This document shows positions 18,314 through 26,972 of a stretch of DNA of 64,000 bases, piece by piece. The DNA comes from an uncultured Erythrobacter sp. Its GTDB lineage: Bacteria > Pseudomonadota > Alphaproteobacteria > Sphingomonadales > Sphingomonadaceae. The notes under the pieces are model-generated. The model saw nothing but the letters and a program-made list of their open reading frames with translations, made no database searches and was not told where the DNA came from. The number at the start of each line of letters is the position of its first letter. The first letter of the stretch is position 1. The DNA is taken from NCBI GenBank assembly GCA_947499505.1, contig CANMOQ010000001.1:1346037-1410036 (forward strand). The letters are read 5' to 3'. Both the position numbers and the translations under genes were made by a program.

Positions 18314-19341
18314 ACGCGCCCTTCCCTATCGATACGCAGCCCCAATCGGAGCTGGACCGTCTTGCGGAGGCGGATGATCCGCGCCGCGCTTTCTTGAGGG
18401 CGCAGTGGTTTGCATCAGGCCGCGATCCGGCAACTACGGAGCTTGTCGCACGCAGCAATGATGGCAAAGCGATTGCCGCCTTTCCCATGTGCGAGAAGAA
18501 GCTTGGTCCCGTTGCGATTAAGCAGGTCGCAGGCGCTTATTGGCCATTTCGCGGCGTTCCTTTAGATAGCAAGTGTACAGCGGAAGAGCTTGCGGCTGCC
18601 CTCAAGGACAAGGCATTCGCAAAGCAGCTCGGCAATGTCTGGCGCATGGGCCCGGTGGTCGATGACGATCCCTCGCTCGACGTGCTCAAAGCCGCCGCAG
18701 CCGAGGCTGGCTGGCGTGTGCTCTCCCGCCCGGTTGGCCAGCTGTTTTTGCTCGATCTTGTCGCGCTGACGGCTTCGGGCAATTGGCCCTCGACCAAAGG
18801 CCAACAGAAGGACCGCTGGCGCGTTCGCCAGCTGGAGAAAACCGGCCCGGTCACCATTTCGCACTTCACTGGCGAAGATTGGACCGACGAAACCCGCAAT
18901 GCCATCGCCGCGATTGAGAGCAATTCCTGGGTCGGGCAGCTCCAACAGGGCGGCGATACCAAATTTCATGATCCAGCGCTCCGTTCATTCTGGGAAGGCA
19001 TCGCCGAGGACCCTACAATCGCCGCGATGATCCGCGGCAGCCTGCTGCATGTCGGCAATGTCCCGGCGGCCTTCACCTTTGGCCTCGACTGCGGCGATAC
19101 GCGCTATGCAATCGCCAACAATTTCGATCAGAAATTCCACAAGTTCTCGCCCGGCCGCGTGCTGCTCTATGACGATTTCACCAGTGCCGCAAAGCGCGGC
19201 CTCACCCGCATTGACTGGGGCCTTGGCGATGGCGGTTACAAGCGGCAAATGGGCGCAGAAGAGGCCTCCGGCGTCTCTGACCTGCTGTTTGTGCGCGGCG
19301 CATTGCCAGCCGCTCTGCTGCGCCGGGTGTGGGAACGCTAA
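18310..19341 (+). CDS. Second GNAT_6-family acyltransferase
   Basis: From ATG 18310, which overlaps the cupin stop as ATGA, this is a 343-residue protein of the same GNAT-fold group as the gene at 16242. The acceptor-domain segments are DTRYAIANNFDQKFHKFSPG, then RVLLYDDFTSAAKRG and a WGLGDGGYKRQMG motif, the latter typical of the family. Although related in fold it is not a recent duplicate; the two proteins share only the general pattern. The longer open frame upstream (from 18268) overlaps the cupin gene and is not needed. Substrate unknown. Confidence 0.82.
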   Translation: MNAPFPIDTQPQSELDRLAEADDPRRAFLRAQWFASGRDPATTELVARSNDGKAIAAFPMCEKKLGPVAIKQVAGAYWPFRGVPLDSKCTAEELAAALKDKAFAKQLGNVWRMGPVVDDDPSLDVLKAAAAEAGWRVLSRPVGQLFLLDLVALTASGNWPSTKGQQKDRWRVRQLEKTGPVTISHFTGEDWTDETRNAIAAIESNSWVGQLQQGGDTKFHDPALRSFWEGIAEDPTIAAMIRGSLLHVGNVPAAFTFGLDCGDTRYAIANNFDQKFHKFSPGRVLLYDDFTSAAKRGLTRIDWGLGDGGYKRQMGAEEASGVSDLLFVRGALPAALLRRVWER

Positions 19342-19386
19342 GCCTGCTTGACCTCGCGTGCTCCGAGCCGCATTGCGAGCGGCGAA

Positions 19387-20322
19387 ATGAGCGACACTTC
19401 AGACAATATTCCGACCAATGAGCAGCTCGTCGATGGGCTGATCAAACTGCTCACAGTCGAGCAGAACTCGACAGACAACTTCACTGGCCGTCCGCAAAAA
19501 GGCGGCATGGGCCGGGTGTTTGGCGGCCAAGTGCTGGCGCAGGCTATTCAGGCCGCGCAAGCGACCGTGGATCAGTCCAAACAAGCGCACTCGCTGCACG
19601 CCTATTTCCTGCGCGGCGGCAAAGAAGGCCCGCCGATTGATTACCGGATCGCGCGCGATTTCGATGGGCGCAGCTTCTCCAACCGCCGGGTCGTCGCCAG
19701 CCAGACCAATGAAGCAGGCGAAAGCAAGCCGGTCCTCAATCTCACCGCGAGCTTTCAAACGCCGGAGACCGGGCTGGAACACAGCGATGCCGAGATGCCC
19801 GATGTCGAGGGGCCGGATGAGCTGCGTAGCGATATGGATGTGCGCCGCGAGATGGTGTCGAAGCTAGGCGACAAGCTGAGTGAGGATCAGCGCCGCATGA
19901 TGCTGCGCCCGCGCGCCATTGAAATGCGCACGATTGACCGCCTGCATTGGATGAACTCTGAGCCGCGCGAACCGAAAGCGCACACGTGGTTTCGCACCGG
20001 CGCGCCGCTGCCGCCGATTGAGGAAAACCCCGGCTTACACCGCGCCGTGATCACCTACGCCAGCGATTTCACGCTGCTCGGCACCAGCGCCCTGCCCCAC
20101 GGGCTCAGCTGGATGCGCGGCGAGCTGGTCGGGGCGAGCCTGGACCACACAATCTGGTTCCACCGCGAAGCGAGCGCGGATGAATGGCTGCTCTACGCCA
20201 CCGACAGCCCGTGGTCCGGCCACGGCCGCGGGTTCAATCGCGGCCGCGTGTTCAACCAGTCGGGCGAGCTCGTCGCCAGCATTGCGCAAGAAGGCATGAT
20301 CCGGCGCCGCAAGGCGAAGTAG
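19387..20322 (+). CDS. tesB: Acyl-CoA thioesterase II (TesB)
   Basis: The 311-residue protein is a double-hotdog TesB thioesterase that hydrolyses acyl-CoA to free fatty acid and CoA. Conserved regions are GGMGRVFGGQVLAQA, HSLHAYFLRGG, and the second-hotdog block ASDFTLLGTS with the catalytic Asp, followed by LDHTIWFHR and the C-terminal NQSGELVASIAQEGMIR. I start at ATG 19387; the frame is open from 19348. It lies 45 nt after the GNAT-cupin-GNAT trio and may share its transcript, which would fit acyl-chain chemistry in that operon. Confidence 0.93.
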   Translation: MSDTSDNIPTNEQLVDGLIKLLTVEQNSTDNFTGRPQKGGMGRVFGGQVLAQAIQAAQATVDQSKQAHSLHAYFLRGGKEGPPIDYRIARDFDGRSFSNRRVVASQTNEAGESKPVLNLTASFQTPETGLEHSDAEMPDVEGPDELRSDMDVRREMVSKLGDKLSEDQRRMMLRPRAIEMRTIDRLHWMNSEPREPKAHTWFRTGAPLPPIEENPGLHRAVITYASDFTLLGTSALPHGLSWMRGELVGASLDHTIWFHREASADEWLLYATDSPWSGHGRGFNRGRVFNQSGELVASIAQEGMIRRRKAK

Positions 20323-20361
20323 AGTGGATTTCCTACTGCTGAGCCACTCGCACCCTCCAAA

Positions 20362-21174
20362 TCAATGCGTAAGTAGGATCGGCAATTCAGGATCCGTCAG
20401 CGCGCGGCGTGTGACCCCGCCGAGCAGCATCTCTGACAAGCGTGAGTGGCCATAGGCACCCATCACAATCAGACCGCATTCACGCATTTGCGCAGCCGAT
20501 GTGAGCAAGTCCGAAATCTTGCTGCCATCGTTGGGGAGCTCGACAATTTCGCATTCAATCCCGTGGCGGCTGAGATATTGCGCGCCTTTAAACGCAGGCA
20601 CATCAAAGCGATCTCTATCCAGTTTCTCCTCCACGCTGGCGAGGAACACATTGCTAGCCTTGGCGAGCAGGGGCACGGCGCTGCGCAACGCGACGCTGGC
20701 CTCAAATGAACCGTTCCACGCGACCAAGATCGGTGCCGTGTTGTCAAAGCTTTTCGCTGTTTCGGGCACAACCAGCACCGGACACGGAGCCTTTAGCGCA
20801 AGCTCCCCAGCCATACGCGATGGCCCTCTGTGCTCGCCAACGTCATGCGGGCCAACAATGATGAGGTCATGCAGAGCCGATTGCTCCAGCAGCCGCGTTT
20901 CCGGCATTCCGTGCAGGAACAGCCAATCCCAAGCGACATCCTCATTGGCCAGATCCGCCTCCAGCTTCGCGCGCTGTTCTTCCGCAGCCTCTTTGATCTT
21001 GGGCAAAGCGGCAGCCATTGCAGAGCCATAAAAGTCACCGGGCGCAAACACCTCAAAGCTCACCGCTTGAAGGCAAGTGATGTGCGCACCGTGTGCGCGG
21101 GCCAGATCAAGCGCAGTTTGCAAGCGCGCCTCCATTCCCGCATCGGTGCTGATGTGCAGTAATATCGATTTCAT
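20362..21174 (-). CDS. Tandem universal stress protein
   Basis: The 270-residue protein is two UspA domains in one chain. Domain 1 starts MKSILLHISTDAGMEARL; domain 2 starts near residue 147 (PILVAWNGSFEAS) and ends with the ATP-loop-like GAYGHSRLSEMLLGG. In domain 1 the equivalent loop (GPHDVGEHRGP) lacks the standard GxxG pattern, so only domain 2 is likely to bind ATP. Such tandem Usps respond to low oxygen or starvation. The start is 53 nt from a perfect FNR/FixK-type box in the divergent intergenic region, so oxygen-dependent control is likely. Confidence 0.93.
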   Translation of the reverse strand: MKSILLHISTDAGMEARLQTALDLARAHGAHITCLQAVSFEVFAPGDFYGSAMAAALPKIKEAAEEQRAKLEADLANEDVAWDWLFLHGMPETRLLEQSALHDLIIVGPHDVGEHRGPSRMAGELALKAPCPVLVVPETAKSFDNTAPILVAWNGSFEASVALRSAVPLLAKASNVFLASVEEKLDRDRFDVPAFKGAQYLSRHGIECEIVELPNDGSKISDLLTSAAQMRECGLIVMGAYGHSRLSEMLLGGVTRRALTDPELPILLTH

Positions 21175-21226
21175 AACCGTGTTCTCCTTCCTGAGTGCGG
21201 GATGGAAGTTCCAATGGGCGGCGTCA

Positions 21227-21240
21227 TTGATCTATATCAA
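21227..21240. promoter_or_regulatory. FNR/FixK-type operator
   Basis: The 14-mer TTGATCTATATCAA at 21227-21240 matches the consensus TTGAT-N4-ATCAA at every fixed base. It sits between the uspA start (21174, reverse strand; box edge 53 nt upstream) and the carotenoid oxygenase start (21319; box edge 79 nt upstream). Either promoter, or both, could be regulated by an FNR/FixK-family protein sensing oxygen; the regulator itself is not in the window. Confidence 0.8.
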
Positions 21241-21318
21241 ATTGACCGCCATTTGCTGGCCAATCCGCTTGATATCATCGCCTTCACCGCTAGGCTGAGC
21301 GATCAGGAGAACACCGCA

Positions 21319-22845
21319 ATGCAAATCACCCGCCAACCGCCTTTCAAAACGACGCTTGAACCCAGCAACCACCCGTATCTTTCCGGGCCATGGACGCCGG
21401 TTCACGAAGAGGTGGATGTCGATGAGCTGGAAGTGATCGAGGGCGAAATTCCAGCCGATATTGATGGTATTTACCTGCGCAATACAGAGAACCCAGCGCA
21501 CCAGCCGCTGGGTCGGCACCACCCGTTTGACGGCGATGCGATGGTGCATCAGGTGAATATTTCGGGCGGCAAGGCCAGCTATCGCAACCGCTTTGTGCGC
21601 ACTCAATGCTTTGAGGCTGAGCAGATCGCGGGCCAGGCGCTGTGGGGCGGATTGATGGACCCTCCCGGCACTTCGCTGCGCCCGGGCTTTGGCGCGCATG
21701 GCGGGCTTAAGGACACAGCATCGACCGACATTCTGGTCCATGCGGGGACCGCGCTGGCGACGCTCTATCAATGCGGTGAAGCTTGGCAGATGGACCCTGT
21801 GACTCTGGAGAACCTCGGCAAAGCGCCTTGGGGGCCGATCGACGGGGTCTCTGCCCATCCCAAGGTGGATGAGAGCACCGGCGAGCTGATGTTCTTCAAC
21901 TATTCCGTCCACGCGCCTTACATGCATTACGGTGTCGTCAACCGGGCGGGTAAGCTGGTCCACTATACGCCGGTTCCGCTCGATGGCCCGCGCTTGCCAC
22001 ATGATATGGCGATCACGCCGAACTGGTCGATCCTCAACGACATGCCCTTGTTCTGGGATGCGAAGCTGCTGGAGCGCGGCATTCACGCCGCTCGCCTGCA
22101 CGAAGGGGTGCCAACCCGCTTTGCTCTGATCCCTCGCCATGGCAGCGCGCAGGACATCCGTTGGTTTGAAGCCTCGCCGACCTATGTGCTGCACTGGACG
22201 AACGCTTGGGAAGAGAGCGGGCCAGACGGCGATGAGGTCGTGATGGAAGGCTATTACCAAGACGAACCCATGCCCGAACCGCTGGAGGAGCAAGGCGAAC
22301 ACGGGCGGATGATGGCCTATGTCGACGAGCACAGTTTCAAGAGCCGCCTGCACCGCTGGCGCTTCAACCTCTCCACAGGCGAGTGCAAGGAAGAGCGCCT
22401 GTCGGACCGGATCGTCGAATTTGGCATGATCAACCCGGCCTATGCGATGCGTAAATCGCGCTACATTTGGTCGACCACGACCCGGCCCGGCTGGTTCCTG
22501 TTCAATGGCTATGTCCGGCAAGACACAGAGACCGGCGAAGAGCAGATCTTCACCCTGCCAGACGGCGTCTATGCCAGCGAAAGCCCGATGATCCCGCGCA
22601 AGGCCGCAGCCGGTGAGACACTGGCAGAGGATGACGGCTATCTCGTCACTTTCCTGATCGACGAGAATAGCGGCACATCTGAACTCGCCATTCTGGACGC
22701 CAGCGATGTGGCGAAAGGTCCGATCTGCCGCCTCGCTTTGCCGCACAAGATTAGCAGCGGGGTGCATTCCACCTGGGTAGAGCATTCGCAGCTCGCCAGC
22801 GACCGCGCCTTCAAGCTTCACCAATTGCAAGAAGCCGCTGCCTGA
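21319..22845 (+). CDS. Carotenoid oxygenase family protein
   Basis: The 508-residue protein is a carotenoid-cleavage / lignostilbene dioxygenase family member. The family uses a single Fe(II) held by four histidines; visible candidates are in GGVSAHPKVDE-type (here DGVSAHPKVDE), LPHDMAITPNW, VLHWTNAWEE and the C-terminal GVHSTWV. N-terminal RNTENPAHQPLGRHHPFDGD is the typical substrate-domain opening. I start at ATG 21319, preceded by AGGAGA, not at the far upstream GTG/ATG frame that would overlap the FNR-type box. Substrates may be carotenoids, which erythrobacters make, or plant-derived stilbenes. It diverges from the uspA gene. Confidence 0.9.
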   Translation: MQITRQPPFKTTLEPSNHPYLSGPWTPVHEEVDVDELEVIEGEIPADIDGIYLRNTENPAHQPLGRHHPFDGDAMVHQVNISGGKASYRNRFVRTQCFEAEQIAGQALWGGLMDPPGTSLRPGFGAHGGLKDTASTDILVHAGTALATLYQCGEAWQMDPVTLENLGKAPWGPIDGVSAHPKVDESTGELMFFNYSVHAPYMHYGVVNRAGKLVHYTPVPLDGPRLPHDMAITPNWSILNDMPLFWDAKLLERGIHAARLHEGVPTRFALIPRHGSAQDIRWFEASPTYVLHWTNAWEESGPDGDEVVMEGYYQDEPMPEPLEEQGEHGRMMAYVDEHSFKSRLHRWRFNLSTGECKEERLSDRIVEFGMINPAYAMRKSRYIWSTTTRPGWFLFNGYVRQDTETGEEQIFTLPDGVYASESPMIPRKAAAGETLAEDDGYLVTFLIDENSGTSELAILDASDVAKGPICRLALPHKISSGVHSTWVEHSQLASDRAFKLHQLQEAAA

Positions 22846-22946
22846 TCGCGCAATTGCACTCCGGCCTATACGTTTTGCAGATGCCGCGCCTATCCGCCTC
22901 CTGATAACGCATCCTTTCAACATCAGTGCAATCAGGAGCATAACGC

Positions 22947-23609
22947 GTGGCAAGCATCGAAGGCGGCAATAACGGCGTATCCGGGATTGGTGCGGGCCAA
23001 TCCGGATCTGGCTCTGATGGGATCAGCGCTGCCGAGATGGCCAACAATCTGATCGGCTCCTCCACCGGCCCTGCGGGTCTGGAGACCGACCGCCTTGCCG
23101 CCAGCGTCGATATGGCCATGCAGGGCATTTCCGATGGCACATACCAAGGCACCGGCCTCACCGACGGCTTCAGTGCCGCCGATCTGGAGGCTGCCGTGAT
23201 GAGCCAGCTTGGCCCGCGCCAACAAGGCCAATTCCAAAGCTCGCTCGATACTTACAAGGCCTCTCCTTTCACCACGGCTGCGCAGCAGCTTGCGGTGGAT
23301 CTTCCGTTGCGTCAGCCGACGGGTCAGCCCGGCATGAACACCGCGCAGGACCCCTATGGCACTGAAGTGCCCTCTGAGCTTCCACAGTTCACCATGAGTT
23401 CGACTGATACCGCAGCCTACCGGTTTGCAGAGATGCAGCGGCAGCAACGTGCGGATGGCATGCGTCAGGTTGAGTTGATCACCAGTGGCCCGTTTTCCGG
23501 TCTGTTTGCGGCTGGCGGCGTGATTGCAGGCGCTGAGATGCATACGATCGAAGGACTGGCATTGGTGGGTGAGATGGCTGATGGATTTACCGCGCCGCTT
23601 AGCCCTTGA
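22947..23609 (+). CDS. Hypothetical protein, glycine/alanine-rich
   Basis: I do not recognise this 220-residue protein. It starts at a GTG with a good AGGAG site 9 nt upstream and has strong GC3 codon bias, so it is real coding sequence. The first 40 residues are Gly/Ser-rich with no signal peptide; the middle (FSAADLEAAVMSQLGPRQQGQF, shortened here to its pattern of Ala/Gln helices) is probably helical; the C-terminus has FSGLFAAGGVIAGAEM, a short hydrophobic stretch. It is acidic overall. It stands alone between the carotenoid oxygenase and sodB genes. A long reverse-strand frame over the same bases looks spurious. Confidence 0.7.
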   Translation: MASIEGGNNGVSGIGAGQSGSGSDGISAAEMANNLIGSSTGPAGLETDRLAASVDMAMQGISDGTYQGTGLTDGFSAADLEAAVMSQLGPRQQGQFQSSLDTYKASPFTTAAQQLAVDLPLRQPTGQPGMNTAQDPYGTEVPSELPQFTMSSTDTAAYRFAEMQRQQRADGMRQVELITSGPFSGLFAAGGVIAGAEMHTIEGLALVGEMADGFTAPLSP

Positions 23610-23830
23610 ACCAACGTCTTTACGGTCACATCCGCCACCAATCCGATTGCGATTGATCGGCCGATCCGTTTCCTGATCCAGCGTTAGCTCCGCTCTGCAC
23701 TCAGCATGGGCTGTTGCGGCAAGCCCCTGCTGCCCGCACCGCAGACATCCAATTCCAATTGCGATGCAACCTTTGCCCACGCCGTGCATTGTCCCTATAG
23801 CGATCCAGACTTCATAAGAGAGGGACCAAA

Positions 23831-24445
23831 GTGGCTTTCAAACTCATCGACTTACCTTACGCAGACACCGCACTTGCACCGGCCGTTTCGGCAGAGACAC
23901 TGTCGTTTCACCACGGCAAGCACCATCAGACCTACATCGACAAGATGAACGCCGCGATTGACGGCACCGATCACGCCGATGCCTCGCTCGAGGCGATCGT
24001 TGGCGCCGCACGCGGCAGCAACCAAGGGCTGTTCAACAACGCTGCGCAAACCTGGAACCACGGGTTCTACTGGCACTCCATGGCAGCTGAAGAGACCGCC
24101 CCATCGGACGAGCTCAAAGCCAAGATCGACGCCGCATTCGGCTCCGTCGATGAGCTTAAGGAACAGCTGAAAACACGCGGCGCGGGTCACTTCGCCAGCG
24201 GCTGGGTCTGGCTGGCTGAGAAGGACGGCGCGCTCACGATCGAGGAAACCCACGATGGCGACACACTGGCTGACCAAGACGGCGTGAACCCGCTGCTGGT
24301 CGTCGATGTTTGGGAACACGCCTATTACCTCGACCACCAGAACAAGCGTCCAGCCTATCTCGACGCGGTCGTCGGTTCGAAGCTCAACTGGGCCTTCGCC
24401 AGCGAGAACCTCGCGCGCGGCACAGCCTGGGTTTACCCGGCCTAA
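23831..24445 (+). CDS. sodB: Iron superoxide dismutase
   Basis: The 204-residue protein is a Fe/Mn-type superoxide dismutase that converts superoxide to oxygen and peroxide. Metal ligands are His27 in FHHGKHHQTY, His near 77 in NNAAQTWNHGFYW, and the Asp and His of DVWEHAYYLDHQN. The Gln placed in NNAAQ of the N-terminal half is the iron-type signature. Translation begins with GTG after GAGAGGGA. A strong terminator follows at 24478, so it is probably monocistronic. Confidence 0.96.
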   Translation: MAFKLIDLPYADTALAPAVSAETLSFHHGKHHQTYIDKMNAAIDGTDHADASLEAIVGAARGSNQGLFNNAAQTWNHGFYWHSMAAEETAPSDELKAKIDAAFGSVDELKEQLKTRGAGHFASGWVWLAEKDGALTIEETHDGDTLADQDGVNPLLVVDVWEHAYYLDHQNKRPAYLDAVVGSKLNWAFASENLARGTAWVYPA

Positions 24446-24477
24446 GCCGAACACGATCACAGCAATGTGAGCGAAAC

Positions 24478-24515
24478 AGCCCCTGCTCCGCCCCGCGCGG
24501 AGTGGGGGCTTTTTT
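24478..24515 (+). terminator. Rho-independent terminator after sodB
   Basis: AGCCCC-T-GCTCCGC (24478-24490 region) pairs with GCGGAG-T-GGGGGCT (to 24510) across a short CCCGC loop, followed by a T tract at 24510-24515. The stem is long and GC-rich with one T-T mismatch. Confidence 0.9.
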
Positions 24516-24549
24516 GGAACGCAGATACGCTTTTCAAAAGTGTGACTTT

Positions 24550-25032
24550 TCATAGTGACGCTGCCTGCTGGCGATAATCAGCCAGCGACACGCGGCAGCG
24601 CGCCAGATGCGCCAAAACCGCAGAATTGTCGGGCTTTTGGCGCACTCCTGCATATTTCCCGCCGCGCAAAATCACTCGCCAAATGCCGCTTTCAATGCGC
24701 CATTCCAGCTCGCGAAGTGTGACTTTTGGCTGCGCGCCCAAAACTGCTTCGGGCGCCGTCCCAATATCGCGCGGCTGCCATTCCTTTGCGAGCGCCGCAT
24801 AGAAACTCTCCGACCACATTTGCGCCCGCAGCCGGTAAGCACTCTCGCGCGCCATAGAGACCCTGCGCGCCGCCTCCGTCACACAGCGCGTTTGCGCAAG
24901 CCAACCAATAAACTCCGCCTGCCTCAGCGGCGTCCAACCATCGACGCGCTGCTTGACCGGCACTGCATAGAAAGGCGGAATGCGCCTAGGCAGCTTGCGA
25001 GGCTGAGAAACACAAGGCGGATAGAACTTCAT
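24550..25032 (-). CDS. Small putative helix-turn-helix protein
   Basis: The 160-residue protein is of a kind I associate with sphingomonads: an N-terminal segment RVDGWTPLRQAEFIGWLAQT followed by a likely helix-turn-helix, CVTEAARRVSMARESAYRLR, at about residues 50-70. The C-terminal half is Arg-rich, with LRELEWRIESGIWRVILRGGKYAGV. Such a fold suggests DNA binding, perhaps a terminase-small-subunit or resolvase-like HTH, but no function is established. It is convergent with sodB across the terminator and has no co-directional neighbour. Confidence 0.68.
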   Translation of the reverse strand: MKFYPPCVSQPRKLPRRIPPFYAVPVKQRVDGWTPLRQAEFIGWLAQTRCVTEAARRVSMARESAYRLRAQMWSESFYAALAKEWQPRDIGTAPEAVLGAQPKVTLRELEWRIESGIWRVILRGGKYAGVRQKPDNSAVLAHLARCRVSLADYRQQAASL

Positions 25033-25246
25033 ATCCGTGTGAATAGGCGCGTGGGCAATGCGTAGGAAAGCGCCTACGCCCCTCCCTCCTCACTGGCCAT
25101 TCTCGCCGCAGAAACCGCGCGCCGCGTCATTGTGCTTTACCTCTGGCACAAATACTCAGAAGGTGCGGGCAAGCAATAAAACGACGCGGTGACGGAGCCG
25201 AGAACAACTCGGTCTGAGATCGACGAATGCTGTTTGGGAGAAATTG

Positions 25247-26770
25247 ATGGCCGAAGCGACTATGCACGCACCGAAAGGTGCGGCTCCTCCTGCCTCCGAA
25301 GGTTTCGGAACGCCTGGCTACCGCGCCTATGTTCTGAGCGCCTTGCTCGTCGTTTACATCTTCAATTTCATCGATCGCACGATCATCAATATCCTGACGG
25401 AGCCAATCAAGCTCACTTTCGGTCTGGAAGACTGGCAAATGGGCTTGCTCGGCGGGCCAGCCTTCGCCGTGCTCTACACCTTCATCGGCATCCCAATTGC
25501 ACGCGGGGCTGAACGCTATAACCGAGTGCTGATCATCGCAACGGCGGTCGCGGTATGGAGCTTGTTTACGGCTCTGTGCGGGTTCGCAATGTCGTTTATG
25601 ATGCTGTTTTTGTTCCGAATTGGCGTCAGCATTGGTGAGGCCGGATGCACGCCGCCTGCCCAGTCTCTGATCGCGGACTACTTCGTGCCATCCCGCCGCG
25701 CGACGGCGGTCTCGGTCTACGCTTTGGGCGTACCGCTCGGCGGAATGCTCGCCTCGATTTTCGGCGGTCAGCTGGCTGGGCTCGACGGCGCGCAATACGG
25801 CGCATTTGTGAATTCGATCGGCATCGGCTCTCTGTTTGGCGATCTGGACTGGACACAAGTGGAAGGCTGGCGTGTCGCCTTTGTCGTTTGCGGCGTGCCA
25901 GGCCTGCTGTTGTCGCTGATTGTATGGCGCACCATTAAGGAGCCTCCGCGCGGCTACACCGATCCCGCTGCGCTGCAGGGGCTGGAGAAGGCAAGCTTCA
26001 AAGAGGCGCTAGCCGTTTTGGCCAAGAAGCCAGCCTATCGTCATATCGTGTTCGGCGCGACGCTTGCCTCTTTCGTAGGCTATGGCGTGGGTCAGTTCAC
26101 CACATCATTCCTGCTGCGCACGCACGGGCTTACGATCCAGCAAGCCTCTTTGCTTTACGGCGTTGTGCTGGGCGTGATGGCAGCGGTTGGCGTGTTCAGT
26201 TCTGGCTGGCTGGCTGACAAGATGTCCCAAAAACATCCCAATGCGCTCTCGTGGCTGCCCGCGATTGGCATGGGGGCATCCGTGCCGCTCTATGCATTTG
26301 GCTTTCTAATGCCCAATCTGTGGCTGGCGGTTCCAGCGCTGATGGTCGCCGCGATGATCCACTATTTCTACCTCGGCCCAATGTATGCCGTGTCGGGTGG
26401 AGTGGTCGACAGCAGGATGCGCGCAACATCGGTCGCGATCACATTGTTTGTGGTCAATTTGCTCGGGTACGGCCTTGGCCCGCCAGTGATCGGTGTGCTC
26501 TCGACAATGCTCAAGACTATGTTCCTCGACGGGCAAGCCCTCGGGCTGACGCTGGAGACGTGCAAGCCGCTGCTCTCGCTTGGCGCTGATGCGAAGGCGC
26601 TGCTCGGCGGCTCAGAGCAGGAGGCGATGGAAGCCTGCTCCAGCGCGGAAGCGCGCGGGCTTCAGTGGTCGATTGTCATCTTTAGCTGCATCTATGGCTG
26701 GGCGGCCCTGCATTACCTGTTGGCGGGCCGAACGCTCCAACGCGACATGGTTGCCAATTCGCAAGAGTGA
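25247..26770 (+). CDS. MFS transporter, spinster-like
   Basis: The 507-residue protein has 12 predicted hydrophobic segments and the MFS spinster-type N-terminus YVLSALLVVYIFNFIDRTI. The TM4-region motif GVSIGEAGCTPPAQSLIADYFVP and the following SRRATAVSVYALGVPLGG are typical of that branch, often linked to lipid, sphingosine or aromatic compound transport. Substrate unknown. ATG 25247 is preceded by GGGAG; a TTG lies immediately upstream. A Cys-rich, soluble-looking loop (LETCKPLLSLGADAKALLGG) interrupts the last part. It appears to be a single-gene unit. Confidence 0.9.
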   Translation: MAEATMHAPKGAAPPASEGFGTPGYRAYVLSALLVVYIFNFIDRTIINILTEPIKLTFGLEDWQMGLLGGPAFAVLYTFIGIPIARGAERYNRVLIIATAVAVWSLFTALCGFAMSFMMLFLFRIGVSIGEAGCTPPAQSLIADYFVPSRRATAVSVYALGVPLGGMLASIFGGQLAGLDGAQYGAFVNSIGIGSLFGDLDWTQVEGWRVAFVVCGVPGLLLSLIVWRTIKEPPRGYTDPAALQGLEKASFKEALAVLAKKPAYRHIVFGATLASFVGYGVGQFTTSFLLRTHGLTIQQASLLYGVVLGVMAAVGVFSSGWLADKMSQKHPNALSWLPAIGMGASVPLYAFGFLMPNLWLAVPALMVAAMIHYFYLGPMYAVSGGVVDSRMRATSVAITLFVVNLLGYGLGPPVIGVLSTMLKTMFLDGQALGLTLETCKPLLSLGADAKALLGGSEQEAMEACSSAEARGLQWSIVIFSCIYGWAALHYLLAGRTLQRDMVANSQE

Positions 26771-26833
26771 TGGACCAATGCTCGGTCTGGGCGGTCTGTC
26801 AGGCTTGGACGCGCCCGGCGGCTAGAACCTGAT

Positions 26834-26919
26834 GCGCTATCAATAGCGCGGAGTGGAAGCGCTGGCTTTCGGGTGCGTTTTCGTGCACAGATTGATCAGG
26901 GCGCTACGGTATCAGCGCC
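26834..26919. repeat. Two short inverted repeats upstream of ferritin-like gene
   Basis: Within the 202-nt gap before 26973, GCGCTAT (26834-26840) and ATAGCGC (26843-26849) form a near-perfect palindrome, and GGCGCT (26900-26905) and AGCGCC (26914-26919) form a second stem. Both share the GCGCTA core, so they may be operator half-sites for one regulator, or leftovers of a repeat. No T tract follows, so they are not terminators. Confidence 0.4.
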
Positions 26920-26972
26920 ATAGCTTTGTCAATCACCGCTTTTGCCGTACCCTAACTCTACAGGAGAATGGC

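Noticed and set aside
21232-22953. 573-codon open frame on the reverse strand opposite the carotenoid oxygenase gene
   Set aside because: The forward frame has all family motifs and a ribosome-binding site; the reverse product is Arg/His/Gln-rich without recognisable motifs, as typical for the antisense of GC-rich genes.
22932-23789. 285-codon reverse frame overlapping the unknown protein at 22947
   Set aside because: Cys/His/Arg-rich composition and no ribosome-binding site; the forward frame has good start signals and codon bias.
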